From: JAGFIY01 sp964499285
Lineage (GTDB): Bacteria > Bacteroidota > Ignavibacteria > Ignavibacteriales > Melioribacteraceae
DNA: 64,000 bases
Assembly (NCBI GenBank): GCA_964499285.1
Contig: CAZCLA010000001.1
Span: 62,001 to 126,000, forward strand
Direction: 5' to 3'
Positions 53,334-63,064 of the stretch are shown piece by piece; positions within the stretch are counted from its first letter, which is position 1; every line of letters begins with the position of its first letter. The position numbers and the translations under genes are program-made. Below the pieces are notes generated by a model that saw only the letters and a list, made by a program, of their open reading frames with translations, was not told the DNA's origin and made no database searches.

Positions 53334-54656
53334 ATGCTAAAACTCATTCCAATTATATTCTTATTATCGTTCGCTGAAATCTCTGCATCAATTAGTGATA
53401 CACTATCTGTAAATACTGTTGATAATTTTTTGGTTGATTCAATATTAGTCATCGGAAATGATATAACAGAAGAATATATAATTTTACGAGAAGTAAATTT
53501 TTCGGTTGGTGATCGTGTAAATTCCGACGATCTTATTTTCAGCAAGGAACGTATCTTTAGCTTAAATCTCTTCTACTCTGTCGAGCTTATTCCTGTAATC
53601 GAAAATAAAACAAATATTATTATTATTGATGTTAAGGAAAGCTGGTACATTTATCCGCTGCCGTTCGTGAAGCTTCAAAATAACGATCTTTCAAAATCAA
53701 GTTATGGTTTATTTCTTGTATATAAAAATTTTCGTGGCAGAAACGAAGACATTCGAGGTTTTGTAACTTTGGGATATAATCCGTCTTACGGTGTCAGTTA
53801 TTATAATCCATTAATCATTAAAGAAGAGGATATAAGTCTATCCTTTAGTCTTACAAAACAATCAATTGCTAATCTTCATCTCGGTGCTTTCGAAACCGTT
53901 GATTCGGATTTTGATTATAATTCGTTTTCGATCGGCACGACAATCGGGAAAAGATTTAATCTCAAGAATGAAGCTTTTTTTGGTTTTGGATTTCAATATA
54001 TGGAGGCTCCACTTGAAGTGAGTATGTTAACAGGTTCCAATCAAAGAATTGATAGAATCCCATTTGCAAGTTTAAGTTATCAGTTTGACTCAAGAGATCT
54101 TAAACAATTTTCAAAGACGGGAGTGTTGTTGAACGGAACTTGGCAGCATAAAGGATTTGGAGTTTCTGGTATCAATTATAACATCTTTACAGTTGATTTT
54201 CGTGAGTATCGTTCATTGTTTTGGGATCTTACCGCACGTTGGAGATTATATACACGAAACCTTTTTGGCGAAAAAATTCCTTATTACGATTATTCATATC
54301 TTGGTGAACAGATTTATGTGAGAGGTCATAAAAACAAGCATCGTGAGGCTCATAATCTTGCACTTGCATCTTTTGAATTGAATTTTGCAATCCTCGAAGA
54401 CATGAGTTTAAGTTATAAAATTTGGTTCCTTCCACAGAAATTGACTTCAGCCAACATTTCAGTTTTTGTATCTCTATTTGCAGAAACAGGAATGGTTTAC
54501 AATCGTGATGATAAAATAAATATTAATAAACTCGATTCCGGTTACGGTGTCGGCTTAACAGTATTGGTACTGCCTTTCAACGCTTTCAGAGTTGAATATA
54601 GTTTAAATGAATTGGGAAAAACGGAGTTTTTATTTGGTACAGGATTTTCTTTCTAA
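53334..54656 (+). CDS. BamA/TamA-like outer-membrane protein with one POTRA domain
   Basis: A 440-residue protein: signal peptide (about 1-18, ending EISAS), one POTRA-like domain (about 33-115, DSILVIGNDITEEYIILREVNFSVGD then LFYSVELIPV), and a beta-barrel to the C-terminal aromatic residue. The barrel includes YLGEQIYVRGH near 350, equivalent to the surface-antigen VRGY motif. At this size it is not the main BamA, which has five POTRA domains; it is closer to short Omp85 family members. The frame is open from 53256 inside the preceding gene; ATG 53334 gives the signal peptide. Confidence 0.82.
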   Translation: MLKLIPIIFLLSFAEISASISDTLSVNTVDNFLVDSILVIGNDITEEYIILREVNFSVGDRVNSDDLIFSKERIFSLNLFYSVELIPVIENKTNIIIIDVKESWYIYPLPFVKLQNNDLSKSSYGLFLVYKNFRGRNEDIRGFVTLGYNPSYGVSYYNPLIIKEEDISLSFSLTKQSIANLHLGAFETVDSDFDYNSFSIGTTIGKRFNLKNEAFFGFGFQYMEAPLEVSMLTGSNQRIDRIPFASLSYQFDSRDLKQFSKTGVLLNGTWQHKGFGVSGINYNIFTVDFREYRSLFWDLTARWRLYTRNLFGEKIPYYDYSYLGEQIYVRGHKNKHREAHNLALASFELNFAILEDMSLSYKIWFLPQKLTSANISVFVSLFAETGMVYNRDDKININKLDSGYGVGLTVLVLPFNAFRVEYSLNELGKTEFLFGTGFSF

Positions 54657-55350
54657 CGTTGAATTGTATTATCATCCTTCAATTGAAACGGGAGTAAAAG
54701 TTGAAATTGTAGATGATGAAGCAAAGCACATCTTGCAGGTGATGCGGCATAAACCCGGTGATGTATTGTATATTACAAACGGGAAGGGAAGTATTTTTAG
54801 ATGTAAAATTTTGTCGATTTCGAAAAATTCAGCATTGGTTTTCCCGGAAGAAAAATTAATCTATAAAAATACTTTTGGGAACATAACATTTTGTTTGCCC
54901 ATTTTGAAAAACTTTGATAGGCTTGAATTCGCACTAGAAAAATGTATCGAGCTTGGAATAACAAGTTTCATATTCTATCAGAGCAGAAGAAGTATAAATA
55001 AAAAACCGAAAATTGAGAGATGGGAAAAGGTAGCTCTTTCAGCTATGAAACAATCGCTGAGATCATTCTTCCCAAAATTAAAGTATGTAAAAAACTTAGA
55101 CGAAATTGTTTCACTTCAAGGCAACTTATTTTTGTTTGATCAAAGTGCTGAGCAAAGTGTAATGAATACATTAAATGAATTTGATTCTTCACTTAAGTAT
55201 TATTTTCTATTTGGTCCCGAAGGCGGTTTTGCTGATTGTGAGTTAGAGTTGTTTGAAAAGATGCAATTACTGAGATTAACGGAAAATCGACTAAGAAGTG
55301 AAACAGCAGTTATATATTTGGCAGCTTTGCTTGTTGCTTCAACCGGTTAG
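54634..55350 (+). CDS. rsmE: 16S rRNA (uracil-1498-N3)-methyltransferase
   Basis: A SPOUT-class methyltransferase of about 238 residues. An N-terminal PUA-like domain (VEIVDDEAKHILQVMRHKPGDVLYITNGKG in pieces) precedes the knotted domain with KCIELGITSFIFYQSRRS, FLFGPEGGFADCE and LTENRLRSETAVIYLAALL, the RsmE signature. It methylates U1498 in the 30S decoding centre. TTG 54634 is preferred: GGAG lies 7 bases upstream and the protein then begins near the conserved part; ATG 54607 would overlap the barrel gene by 50 bases. Its stop overlaps the convergent phosphorylase stop. Confidence 0.92.
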   Translation: MVQDFLSNVELYYHPSIETGVKVEIVDDEAKHILQVMRHKPGDVLYITNGKGSIFRCKILSISKNSALVFPEEKLIYKNTFGNITFCLPILKNFDRLEFALEKCIELGITSFIFYQSRRSINKKPKIERWEKVALSAMKQSLRSFFPKLKYVKNLDEIVSLQGNLFLFDQSAEQSVMNTLNEFDSSLKYYFLFGPEGGFADCELELFEKMQLLRLTENRLRSETAVIYLAALLVASTG

Positions 55351-56168
55351 ATCTCTTTGATAATTCTCTTTACAAGTCGTTCAAATTTTTCTTTTACAAG
55401 ATCCGCAGTTTCAATAACCTCGGAGTGTGAGAGTTTCTGATTTAAAATTCCCGCTGCCATATTTGTTATACAAGAAATCGATGCGACATTAATTCCATGC
55501 ACACCCGCAAAGATAGCTTCGTGAACAGTAGACATTCCAACTGCATCATTGCCTAGTTGTTCGTACATTCTAATTTCTGCTGGAGTTTCATACATCGGCC
55601 CTTTGTTGATCCAGTAGACTCCTTCTTTCAATTCAATATCTTCCTTTTCAGCGGCTGTTTTAATCTTTTTGTTGAAACTTATTGAAGGAATATTTAGTGA
55701 AAAAATTTTCTGTTCTAACGTCGGGGCTTCGAATATTTCTGTTAATTCTCTCCATATTTTGAAAGAGTTAAATGATTCGGCAAGCATAAGATCACCGGGA
55801 TTAAAAGTTTTGTTAATTCCGCCGGCTGCATTCGTTAAAAGCAAATTGGGGGAATTGAGCATGTGAGAAATAAATGCAGGAAGAATACACTCGGATAATT
55901 TGTATCCTTCATAAAAATGAATTCTTCCTTGAAACAATAAAATTTTCTTGTTATAAAGTTCTGCCAGATGAATGTAGCCTTCATGTCCGCTGACCGTTGA
56001 TTTGGGATAATCCGGCAATTCTGACGTAGGAATAGAGATTTTAAGGTCGACTCCGTTCGCAAACTCACCTAATCCGCTTCCAAGTACTATGGCTAAATCC
56101 GGTGAGACAGTAATTTTACTCCTAAGTTGTTCAATAAGATTTTTGTATTTATAATTTAAGTCGATCAT
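55347..56168 (-). CDS. Purine nucleoside phosphorylase
   Basis: A 273-residue trimeric-type phosphorylase that splits inosine and guanosine with phosphate. GSGLGEFANG near 31-40, VSGHEGYIHLAEL, LLTNAAGGINKTF and GNDAVGMSTVHEAIFA are the PNP (type I, punA/PNP-II) motifs. It is last in the minus-strand operon cdd-tdk-nupC-pnp, overlapping the transporter by 1 base, so imported nucleosides are cleaved here. Its stop and the rsmE stop share TTAG. Confidence 0.95.
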   Translation of the reverse strand: MIDLNYKYKNLIEQLRSKITVSPDLAIVLGSGLGEFANGVDLKISIPTSELPDYPKSTVSGHEGYIHLAELYNKKILLFQGRIHFYEGYKLSECILPAFISHMLNSPNLLLTNAAGGINKTFNPGDLMLAESFNSFKIWRELTEIFEAPTLEQKIFSLNIPSISFNKKIKTAAEKEDIELKEGVYWINKGPMYETPAEIRMYEQLGNDAVGMSTVHEAIFAGVHGINVASISCITNMAAGILNQKLSHSEVIETADLVKEKFERLVKRIIKEI

Positions 56169-57520
56169 TAAAAGAGAATTCCTGCAAGAGTTGCTGTCAT
56201 AAGAGTTGCTAATGATCCACCGATAACTGCTTTAATACCAAGCTTTGCCAAATCTGGTCTTCGCTCGGGAGCAAGAGGAGAAATGCCTCCGATTTGAATC
56301 GCAATCGAACTGAAATTAGCAAAACCACATAGTGCATATGTTGCCATTAAAATTGCTTTCTCGTTGAACAATTCCTTTGTTTCTATCATTTGACCCAAAT
56401 TAAGATAGGCAACAAATTCATTGAGGACAATCTTCGTACCGAAAAGACTTCCGAATTCCATTGCAGCTTCCCAAGGTACGCCAATTCCGAATGCTAAAAA
56501 TTGAAGTACTAATCCGAATATAAGTTCAAGGCTCAGCGGTTTGCCGAAGGTGCCGATCATATAATCATTGATGCTGAAAAACATTCCAAGTTCTTGTAGA
56601 ACATAGTTTATCAAGGCGATCAATGCAATAAAAGCAATCAGCATTGCGCCCACGTTTAATGCTAGTTTAAGACCTTCACCTGCACCACCGGCAGCTGATT
56701 CAATTACATTTGAATAAGATTTTTCAACATTAATTTTTACCGTTCCTTTTGTTTCCGGTTCATTCGTTTCTGGAAATATAATTTTGGAAATTACTAATGC
56801 CGCAGGAGCAGCCATAACACTTGCTCCAAGCAGATGAGTAGCAAAAGTCAGTTGTGCTTCAACCAAAGGAACACCCATTGATTCAGCCATAGAATTGCCG
56901 AGAATTTGAATATATGCAGCCATCACGCCGCCTGCAATGGTTGCCATCCCACCGGTCATAATTGTTAGAAGTTCGCTCTTAGTCATTCCCTTTAGAAAAG
57001 GTTTAATCATCAATGGAGCTTCAGTTTGCCCAACAAATATATTTGCCGTGCAAGACAAAGATTCTGCACCGCTCGTTCCCATGAACTTTGCCATTATCCA
57101 TGCCATTCCCTGTACAACTTTCTGCATAACACCAAGATGATAAAGAATTGCCATTAAACTGGCAAAGAATATAATTGTCGGAAGTACTTGGAACGCAAAA
57201 AATGAGCCGAGACTATCGGGGTGCCCCGGATTTTGTGCAAGTGATCCGAATACAAAAGCGGCTCCTTCTGTGGTAAAGTTTAATATTAATACAAAGAAAC
57301 TGCTTATCCAACTGAAGAAAAGTTTTGGCCAGCCTAAAGGAGTAAAAAATGAACTTAAATCATCTCCTTTGATGATCAGGATTGCAAAGATAATCTGTAG
57401 TATTAATCCGTTGCGAACAAGTTTCCAATTTACCTTTGAGCGATTGTTTGATAGAAGGAAGGCAATACCCAATAGGAGAATTATTCCGCCTAAACCTCGA
57501 AGTAAACCGACAAGATCCAT
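56168..57520 (-). CDS. NupC/CNT family concentrative nucleoside transporter
   Basis: A 450-residue membrane protein with about eleven helices. The family motifs GQTEAPLMIKPFL and MTGGMATIAGGVMAAY in the nucleoside site, FGKPLSLELIFG and CGFANFSSIAIQIGGI are present. CNT proteins bring nucleosides into the cell with sodium or protons. The enzymes encoded on both sides (thymidine kinase, cytidine deaminase and purine phosphorylase) fit broad nucleoside scavenging. Confidence 0.95.
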   Translation of the reverse strand: MDLVGLLRGLGGIILLLGIAFLLSNNRSKVNWKLVRNGLILQIIFAILIIKGDDLSSFFTPLGWPKLFFSWISSFFVLILNFTTEGAAFVFGSLAQNPGHPDSLGSFFAFQVLPTIIFFASLMAILYHLGVMQKVVQGMAWIMAKFMGTSGAESLSCTANIFVGQTEAPLMIKPFLKGMTKSELLTIMTGGMATIAGGVMAAYIQILGNSMAESMGVPLVEAQLTFATHLLGASVMAAPAALVISKIIFPETNEPETKGTVKINVEKSYSNVIESAAGGAGEGLKLALNVGAMLIAFIALIALINYVLQELGMFFSINDYMIGTFGKPLSLELIFGLVLQFLAFGIGVPWEAAMEFGSLFGTKIVLNEFVAYLNLGQMIETKELFNEKAILMATYALCGFANFSSIAIQIGGISPLAPERRPDLAKLGIKAVIGGSLATLMTATLAGILF

Positions 57521-57529
57521 AAATAAATC

Positions 57530-58108
57530 CTATTTTTCTGAAGGAATATAATGACACTTTCTGCATCTTGCTTCATAACTATCAGAAGCGCCGATTAGTA
57601 CTCTTTCACTGCTTGCAATTTTTCTTTGAGTTTTATCAGCCGGATTTCCGCATACGACACAGATTGCTAGTGTCTTTGTTATATATTCTGCAATTGCAAG
57701 TAATTCCGGCATTGGTGAAAAGGGTTTGCCGGTATAATCTTGATCTAAACCGGCAATAATTACCCTCTTTCCATTATTAGCAAGTTCGTTTACAATATCG
57801 ATAAGTTTTTCATCAAAGAACTGTGCTTCGTCGATTCCGACTACTTGAGCATCGTCGCTGTTTTCAAAAATTTCTTGCGATGTTTTTACTCTTTTACTGG
57901 GAAGAGTCTGTTCGCTGTGCGAAACAATTTTATCTTCGGAATAACGCAAGTCAATATCTGGTTTGAAAATTACTACTTTCTGCTTGGCTATTTCAGCTCT
58001 GCGAAGCCTTCTGATTAGTTCTTCGGTTTTACCGCTGAACATACACCCGGCAATAACTTCAATCCAGCCAGTACTTTTAGGAGTATCGTGGGGTACAAAC
58101 TGATTCAT
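57530..58108 (-). CDS. tdk: Thymidine kinase
   Basis: A 192-residue type II thymidine kinase. The P-loop GCMFSGKT is at residues 21-28, the Walker B and catalytic part is GIDEAQFFD, and the zinc lasso has CVVCG and CRKCH. It phosphorylates thymidine for salvage. It overlaps cdd by 4 bases and precedes the transporter by 9. Confidence 0.96.
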   Translation of the reverse strand: MNQFVPHDTPKSTGWIEVIAGCMFSGKTEELIRRLRRAEIAKQKVVIFKPDIDLRYSEDKIVSHSEQTLPSKRVKTSQEIFENSDDAQVVGIDEAQFFDEKLIDIVNELANNGKRVIIAGLDQDYTGKPFSPMPELLAIAEYITKTLAICVVCGNPADKTQRKIASSERVLIGASDSYEARCRKCHYIPSEK

Positions 58109-58503
58109 TTGTTAAGGTAATCTCCATTGAATGAAAAAGGAATGAGCTCGGATAATTTTAGTACTTTACGTTCGTTGTTAGAATTGTTTAGGACTACTTC
58201 AAGATCAGGTCCGCAAAAATCTAGTAATACTTGTCTGCATGCTCCGCAAGGCGGACAGTAATCACTTGAGCTGCTTACAACTGCGATTGATTTAAACTCT
58301 TTTTCTCCTTCAAGCAGGGCAGTAAAAAGAGCAGTTCTTTCGGCACAAATGGTTAATGAGTAGGATGAAGATTCAATATTAGCTCCTTTATAAATTTTTC
58401 CGTCTTTTGTTTCGAGTGCAGCTCCTACTTTAAAATTTGAGTAAGGGGAAATCGATTTGGCTGTTGCTTCAAGCGCTAGTTTTAGTAGGTTTTCATGATC
58501 CAT
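58105..58503 (-). CDS. cdd: Cytidine deaminase
   Basis: A 132-residue tetrameric-type cytidine deaminase. The zinc and catalytic motif is CAERTALFTAL (Cys plus Glu), with PPCGACRQVL as the second zinc pair. YSNFKVGAALET near the N-terminus is also conserved. It converts cytidine to uridine and heads the nucleoside salvage operon. Confidence 0.95.
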   Translation of the reverse strand: MDHENLLKLALEATAKSISPYSNFKVGAALETKDGKIYKGANIESSSYSLTICAERTALFTALLEGEKEFKSIAVVSSSSDYCPPCGACRQVLLDFCGPDLEVVLNNSNNERKVLKLSELIPFSFNGDYLNK

Positions 58504-58548
58504 AACTCTCTCTCATAAATTACAACGCAAGATAGTGATACAAAAATG

Positions 58549-59571
58549 TTATTTCCATCTATTTTTGAAACTAAATGAACGGAAAAAAGTTACTATCAAC
58601 AGACATTCATATAGAATCTGAAAGAATGGTATCACAAAAGTACTGAATTTATAGTCGAATTTGTATTCTAATGATTTAGCTGTAACCGTGTCAAAAATGA
58701 TTTTAAGCAAAAAGGGTAATAGAAACAGCATGTTAAATGGTGCAAATATTATCGAGAAAAGGAAAATTAAATTCAGAATATGCCATTTTGCCAATAACAC
58801 TTTATGAATTAATAAATACTTATGCGACGTAGAAACATGTCTTGCCTTCTGATTTAAAAACTGTTTAAAAGATTTAGCAGAAACTGTCTTAACCGCAGCA
58901 TCCTTCTCGGTGATGAACTTTATTCTAACTTTGTGAACAGTCGCTTCGCGGAGAAAAAGATCATCGTCGCCGCTTAGTGTTTCGTTAAATTTTTCAAAAC
59001 CGCCCAAATTTATCAATGTTTGCTTTCGGTAACCCATATTTCTTGCAGCTCCGGAATGTGGCAAACCAATCTTGGCGAACGCATTCACCAAAAGTTGTGT
59101 TCTCAGATTTTCATAGCAGATAAATCTATTCAGTATTCCTGAAGTCTGTAATACCGGAGCCGGACCAAAAATCAGTTCATACCCTGTAGAAAAATATGCT
59201 GCAAAAATATTTAACCATTCTTTAGGAACAATGCAGTCAGCATCCGTCTGTAAAATGAAATCAAATTTTGATTGTTTAATTCCGATATCGAGAGCTCCTT
59301 TTTTCCCATTTATGGTTTTGTTTCTTGCATTTATCAAATGGAAATTGTATTTACCTTCTATAAAATTTTTAATTAAACCAGATGAATTGTCATCTGAATT
59401 ATCATCGATGAAAATCAGTTCAAAATGATCTGAGGGAAAATCGATATTTTGCAGAGATTCAAACAAACGGGCAAGATTGTATTCTTCATTTTTTACCGGT
59501 ATTAAAATAGAAATTTTTATTTCATATTTCGGAATCACGGAATTAACCGCATTATTTGTAGTTTTAACCAA
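58549..59571 (-). CDS. Membrane glycosyltransferase, family 2
   Basis: A 340-residue GT2 enzyme with KISILIPVKNEEYNLARL, LIFIDDNSDDNS, QTDADCIVP (the DxD motif) and SGDDDLFLRE, followed by two to three C-terminal helices (about 255-330). The arrangement fits processive or lipid-linked sugar transfer at the inner membrane. It lies 45 bases before the cdd start in the same direction but is not obviously linked. Donor and acceptor are unknown. Confidence 0.9.
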   Translation of the reverse strand: MVKTTNNAVNSVIPKYEIKISILIPVKNEEYNLARLFESLQNIDFPSDHFELIFIDDNSDDNSSGLIKNFIEGKYNFHLINARNKTINGKKGALDIGIKQSKFDFILQTDADCIVPKEWLNIFAAYFSTGYELIFGPAPVLQTSGILNRFICYENLRTQLLVNAFAKIGLPHSGAARNMGYRKQTLINLGGFEKFNETLSGDDDLFLREATVHKVRIKFITEKDAAVKTVSAKSFKQFLNQKARHVSTSHKYLLIHKVLLAKWHILNLIFLFSIIFAPFNMLFLLPFLLKIIFDTVTAKSLEYKFDYKFSTFVIPFFQILYECLLIVTFFRSFSFKNRWK

Positions 59572-59676
59572 CTTAACTTATTCCCTACAGTATGCTTTGA
59601 ATATAAATCAGTAACAAATGTTAAAATAAGCAATTTTATAAATAATTTATTCATTATAACAAACGGAACATAAGTT

Positions 59677-62600
59677 ATGAAACTTTTACTAAAATTCTTT
59701 CCGGCTTTTGCGCTGATAGTACTTTTAAATTGCCAAATTATTGCTCAGGTTAGCGAGGGTGGAACTCCTTATAGTTTCCAAAGATCGATTGAAAAAACCG
59801 CGCCGAGCATTCAAATGCCTGATGTTGATGTTGAAGCTTATCTTTTGGAAGATGAGATTGATGCCCAAACAAAAAATATACCTTTCAGATTTGGGGCTCC
59901 TCACGATGTTGAGTTAACCCTCAAGAACGCCGGCGAGTGGATTTCTCTTCCGAATGGAGATAGACTTTGGAGATTGAGAATTTATTCTCCCGGTGCGTAC
60001 ACATTAAATCTTTTATACAACGATTTCTGGTTACCAGAAGGCGCAAAATTATTTCTGTACAATGATGACAGGAGTGATGTTATTGGTGCATTCACTCAAA
60101 AAAATAATAAAGAACATGGTGAATTTGCAACCGGATTAACCAGAGGTGATGCAGTGACCTTAGAATACTATGAACCGCTCAACGTTGACTATTCCGGAAT
60201 TATTAGTATTTCAAGGGTGGTACACGGTTACCGAGATCTGTTGAATACATTCGATGTTGAAGGATTTGGAAGTTCTGGATCATGCAACAATAACGTCAAC
60301 TGTCCGGAGGGTGCCAACTGGCAGGATACGAAACGCTCCATAGCAATGGTTCTTCTAGGCAGTGGTACAAGATGGTGCTCAGGATCGCTTATTAACAATA
60401 CAAATGTGGATATGGATCCATTGTTTCTTACAGCTAATCACTGTCTTGGTTCAAGTAATACTTGGCTTTTTATGTTCAACTATGAAAGTCCGACTTGTGC
60501 TAACATTGATGGTCCAACTAACTTTACTGTTCAAGGTTCTACACTTCTTGCGAGCAATGCAGACAGTGATTTTGGTTTAGTAAGAATTACTGAAGAAATT
60601 CCCGATAGCTTTCAAGTGCATTGGGCTGGTTGGGATAGGAGAGATATTGCTGCAGATTCTGTCGTTGCAATTCATCACCCGTCCGGAGATATTAAAAAAA
60701 TTAGCTTCGAATGGGATCCGGTTGTTTCAGATCAATACTTGGGAACTTCAGGTGTTCCGAATTCTCACTGGTGGGTAACTTCTTGGGATGATGGTACTAC
60801 AGAACCGGGATCCTCAGGTTCACCGATATTCAATTACAATCATCAGATTGTAGGGCAGCTGCACGGAGGCTATGCATCTTGTACCGATCTGCGCGGCGAC
60901 TGGTATGGCAAAGTATCTATGTCCTGGGATAGAGGTGCAACGCCATCGACCAGACTGAAGGATTGGTTAGACCCCGGTAATACTGGTGCATTATTCTTGG
61001 ATGGATGGGATCCGACTGTTGGTGATCCCGATGCTGTTCCGCCAACGACTATTTCCGACCTTTCAATAAGTGATGTAACTTCAAACAGTATGACTATCAC
61101 TTGGACTGCTCCTCTCGATACATCATATCAAGGGACTATGGAATACTACATTAAGTATTCCGAATCGCCAATTAATGATGGCAACTTTGATGCTGCGATG
61201 GATATCCCTTTCTCTGCTCCAAAAGATGCCGGTGAAACTGAAATGTTGACGGTAGAGGACTTAGATTTTTCAAATGATTACTATTTCGCAATTAAATCAC
61301 GAGATTTTTGGGATAATGTCTCAGAAATTTCTAATGTGCCTACTGAGACAACCTGGGGAATCCCAGAAGCTGAAGTAGATCCAACATCATTAACATTCAC
61401 AGTTCCAGCAGGTTCTAGTTGGGTATCGAATGTAAATCTTGCTAATACATCAGCGCATAATTCTACTCTAGATTATCTTATATCTGTAGAAAACATAACA
61501 TTGCCAACCGGTGCGGTTTCCTTGAGATTAAAACCGGTTGAAACCAATAATTTAATTGAAGCATCAGGAGCAAAGGGTGATGATTTCTATGGTTTTGGTC
61601 AGTTAATTGAAGGTGCAGGCGGTCCGGATGATTTTGGGTATCAATGGATTGACAGTGACGATCCTAACGGTCCAGCTTTTGTCTGGAATGATATATCTGC
61701 TACCGGGACTCAAATCTCCTTTACCGGCGGCGATGATGATGGATACAGTTCATCGCTCAATCTTGGATTTAATTTCGAGTTTTATGAAAATACGTATAGT
61801 TCAATATCTGTTTCAACTAACGGTATTGTAAGTTTTACACCTTTAACAACCAGCTACAGACTAAACAATACAATACCCAATACAGGAGTTCCGAATGATT
61901 TTATTGCTGCCTTCTGGGATGATCTTGATGGTGATGATCAAGGTAGCGTTTATTACAAGGCTGATCCGGATAAATTTACTGTGCAGTTTACCAATTGGAA
62001 AAAATGGGTTTCTTCAGGTTCGACAGGTGACTATAATTTCCAGATTGTTATTCATTCTAACGGAAAAATTCTTTTGTATTATGACGATATGACAGGCACT
62101 CTCAATGAGGCTACAGTGGGTATCGAGAATTCAACCGGAACAGATGGTTTGCAGATTTCACATAATGCAAACTATCCATCAAGCAATCAGTTTGCTGTAC
62201 AGATTTGGGTCAAACCCGATTGGATTTCAACCGAAGCGGGTTCGGGAACAATTTATAACGGGAACTCCGTAGATGTGGAATTGGCTTTCGTAACGGAAGA
62301 TTTAATTGACGGTGTTTATGAGGCGGATTTGGTTTTTACCACAAACATTCCGGATAAAAACCAAATTAGTGTCCCGGTTTTGCTAACGATAGATGGCGTA
62401 GTACCGGTTGAATTGACAGCCTTCGGTGCAGAACAAAATAAAGATGAAGTAAGATTGCATTGGACAACCGCCACTGAAACCAACAACCGTGGATTTGAAG
62501 TTGAAAGAAAAACTTCTGCTAAAAATGAATGGAAAGTTATTTCATTTGTTCAAGGTATGGGAACTAAGGCGTCAAGCACAGATTATATGTTTGAAGATAA

Positions 62601-62982
62601 ATCGGTTAACGGCATTACAAATGTATCTTATAGATTGAAGCAAATCGATTTCGATGGAACATTCAGTTATTCGAATATTGTTGAACTTGAATTAACTCCG
62701 GCTAATTTTTCTTTGATGCAGAATTATCCGAATCCTTTCAACCCATCCACTAAAATTGAATTCACGATTCCAGCTGCGAGCGAAGTTATTCTTAAGGTTT
62801 ATGATGTGCTCGGAAGAAATGTTGCAACCTTGGTAAACCAAACGCTTGAGCCCGGTTATTACGAGCAAAATTGGAATGCTGAAAGTTTGTCTTCAGGTTT
62901 GTATATTTATATGTTGGAAGCGAATCCTGTTGATGGATCCGGTGGATTCAGAGACTTGAAGAAAATGGTTCTTATAAAGTAA
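59677..62982 (+). CDS. Secreted trypsin-like (lysyl endopeptidase-like) protease with FN3 and T9SS sorting domains
   Basis: An 1101-residue secreted protein. Signal peptide about 1-24; an N-terminal propeptide-like beta domain; a trypsin-fold protease with His255 in LTANHCLG, Asp298 in DSDFGLVRI and Ser380 in PGSSGSP; a fibronectin type III domain at about 454-550; a beta-sandwich region from about 640 to 830; an Ig-like linker; and a type IX sorting domain from about 1011 starting FSLMQNYPNPFNPSTKIEF. The Cys pair in NHC and the overall layout resemble lysyl endopeptidases. It should be exported by T9SS and attached or released at the surface. Confidence 0.92.
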   Translation: MKLLLKFFPAFALIVLLNCQIIAQVSEGGTPYSFQRSIEKTAPSIQMPDVDVEAYLLEDEIDAQTKNIPFRFGAPHDVELTLKNAGEWISLPNGDRLWRLRIYSPGAYTLNLLYNDFWLPEGAKLFLYNDDRSDVIGAFTQKNNKEHGEFATGLTRGDAVTLEYYEPLNVDYSGIISISRVVHGYRDLLNTFDVEGFGSSGSCNNNVNCPEGANWQDTKRSIAMVLLGSGTRWCSGSLINNTNVDMDPLFLTANHCLGSSNTWLFMFNYESPTCANIDGPTNFTVQGSTLLASNADSDFGLVRITEEIPDSFQVHWAGWDRRDIAADSVVAIHHPSGDIKKISFEWDPVVSDQYLGTSGVPNSHWWVTSWDDGTTEPGSSGSPIFNYNHQIVGQLHGGYASCTDLRGDWYGKVSMSWDRGATPSTRLKDWLDPGNTGALFLDGWDPTVGDPDAVPPTTISDLSISDVTSNSMTITWTAPLDTSYQGTMEYYIKYSESPINDGNFDAAMDIPFSAPKDAGETEMLTVEDLDFSNDYYFAIKSRDFWDNVSEISNVPTETTWGIPEAEVDPTSLTFTVPAGSSWVSNVNLANTSAHNSTLDYLISVENITLPTGAVSLRLKPVETNNLIEASGAKGDDFYGFGQLIEGAGGPDDFGYQWIDSDDPNGPAFVWNDISATGTQISFTGGDDDGYSSSLNLGFNFEFYENTYSSISVSTNGIVSFTPLTTSYRLNNTIPNTGVPNDFIAAFWDDLDGDDQGSVYYKADPDKFTVQFTNWKKWVSSGSTGDYNFQIVIHSNGKILLYYDDMTGTLNEATVGIENSTGTDGLQISHNANYPSSNQFAVQIWVKPDWISTEAGSGTIYNGNSVDVELAFVTEDLIDGVYEADLVFTTNIPDKNQISVPVLLTIDGVVPVELTAFGAEQNKDEVRLHWTTATETNNRGFEVERKTSAKNEWKVISFVQGMGTKASSTDYMFEDKSVNGITNVSYRLKQIDFDGTFSYSNIVELELTPANFSLMQNYPNPFNPSTKIEFTIPAASEVILKVYDVLGRNVATLVNQTLEPGYYEQNWNAESLSSGLYIYMLEANPVDGSGGFRDLKKMVLIK

Positions 62983-62987
62983 TTTTT

Positions 62988-63016
62988 GAAAGGGTGATTT
63001 GATCACCCTTTCTTTT
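62988..63016 (+). terminator. Rho-independent terminator after the T9SS protease
   Basis: GAAAGGGTGA (62988-62997) pairs perfectly over 10 bases with TCACCCTTTC (63003-63012), loop TTTGA, then TTTTG. It separates the protease from the C25 peptidase gene, so the two are probably transcribed separately. Confidence 0.88.
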
Positions 63017-63064
63017 GTTAATATAAAGGATATTAATACCTTATTATAATAAAACGGAATCGTT

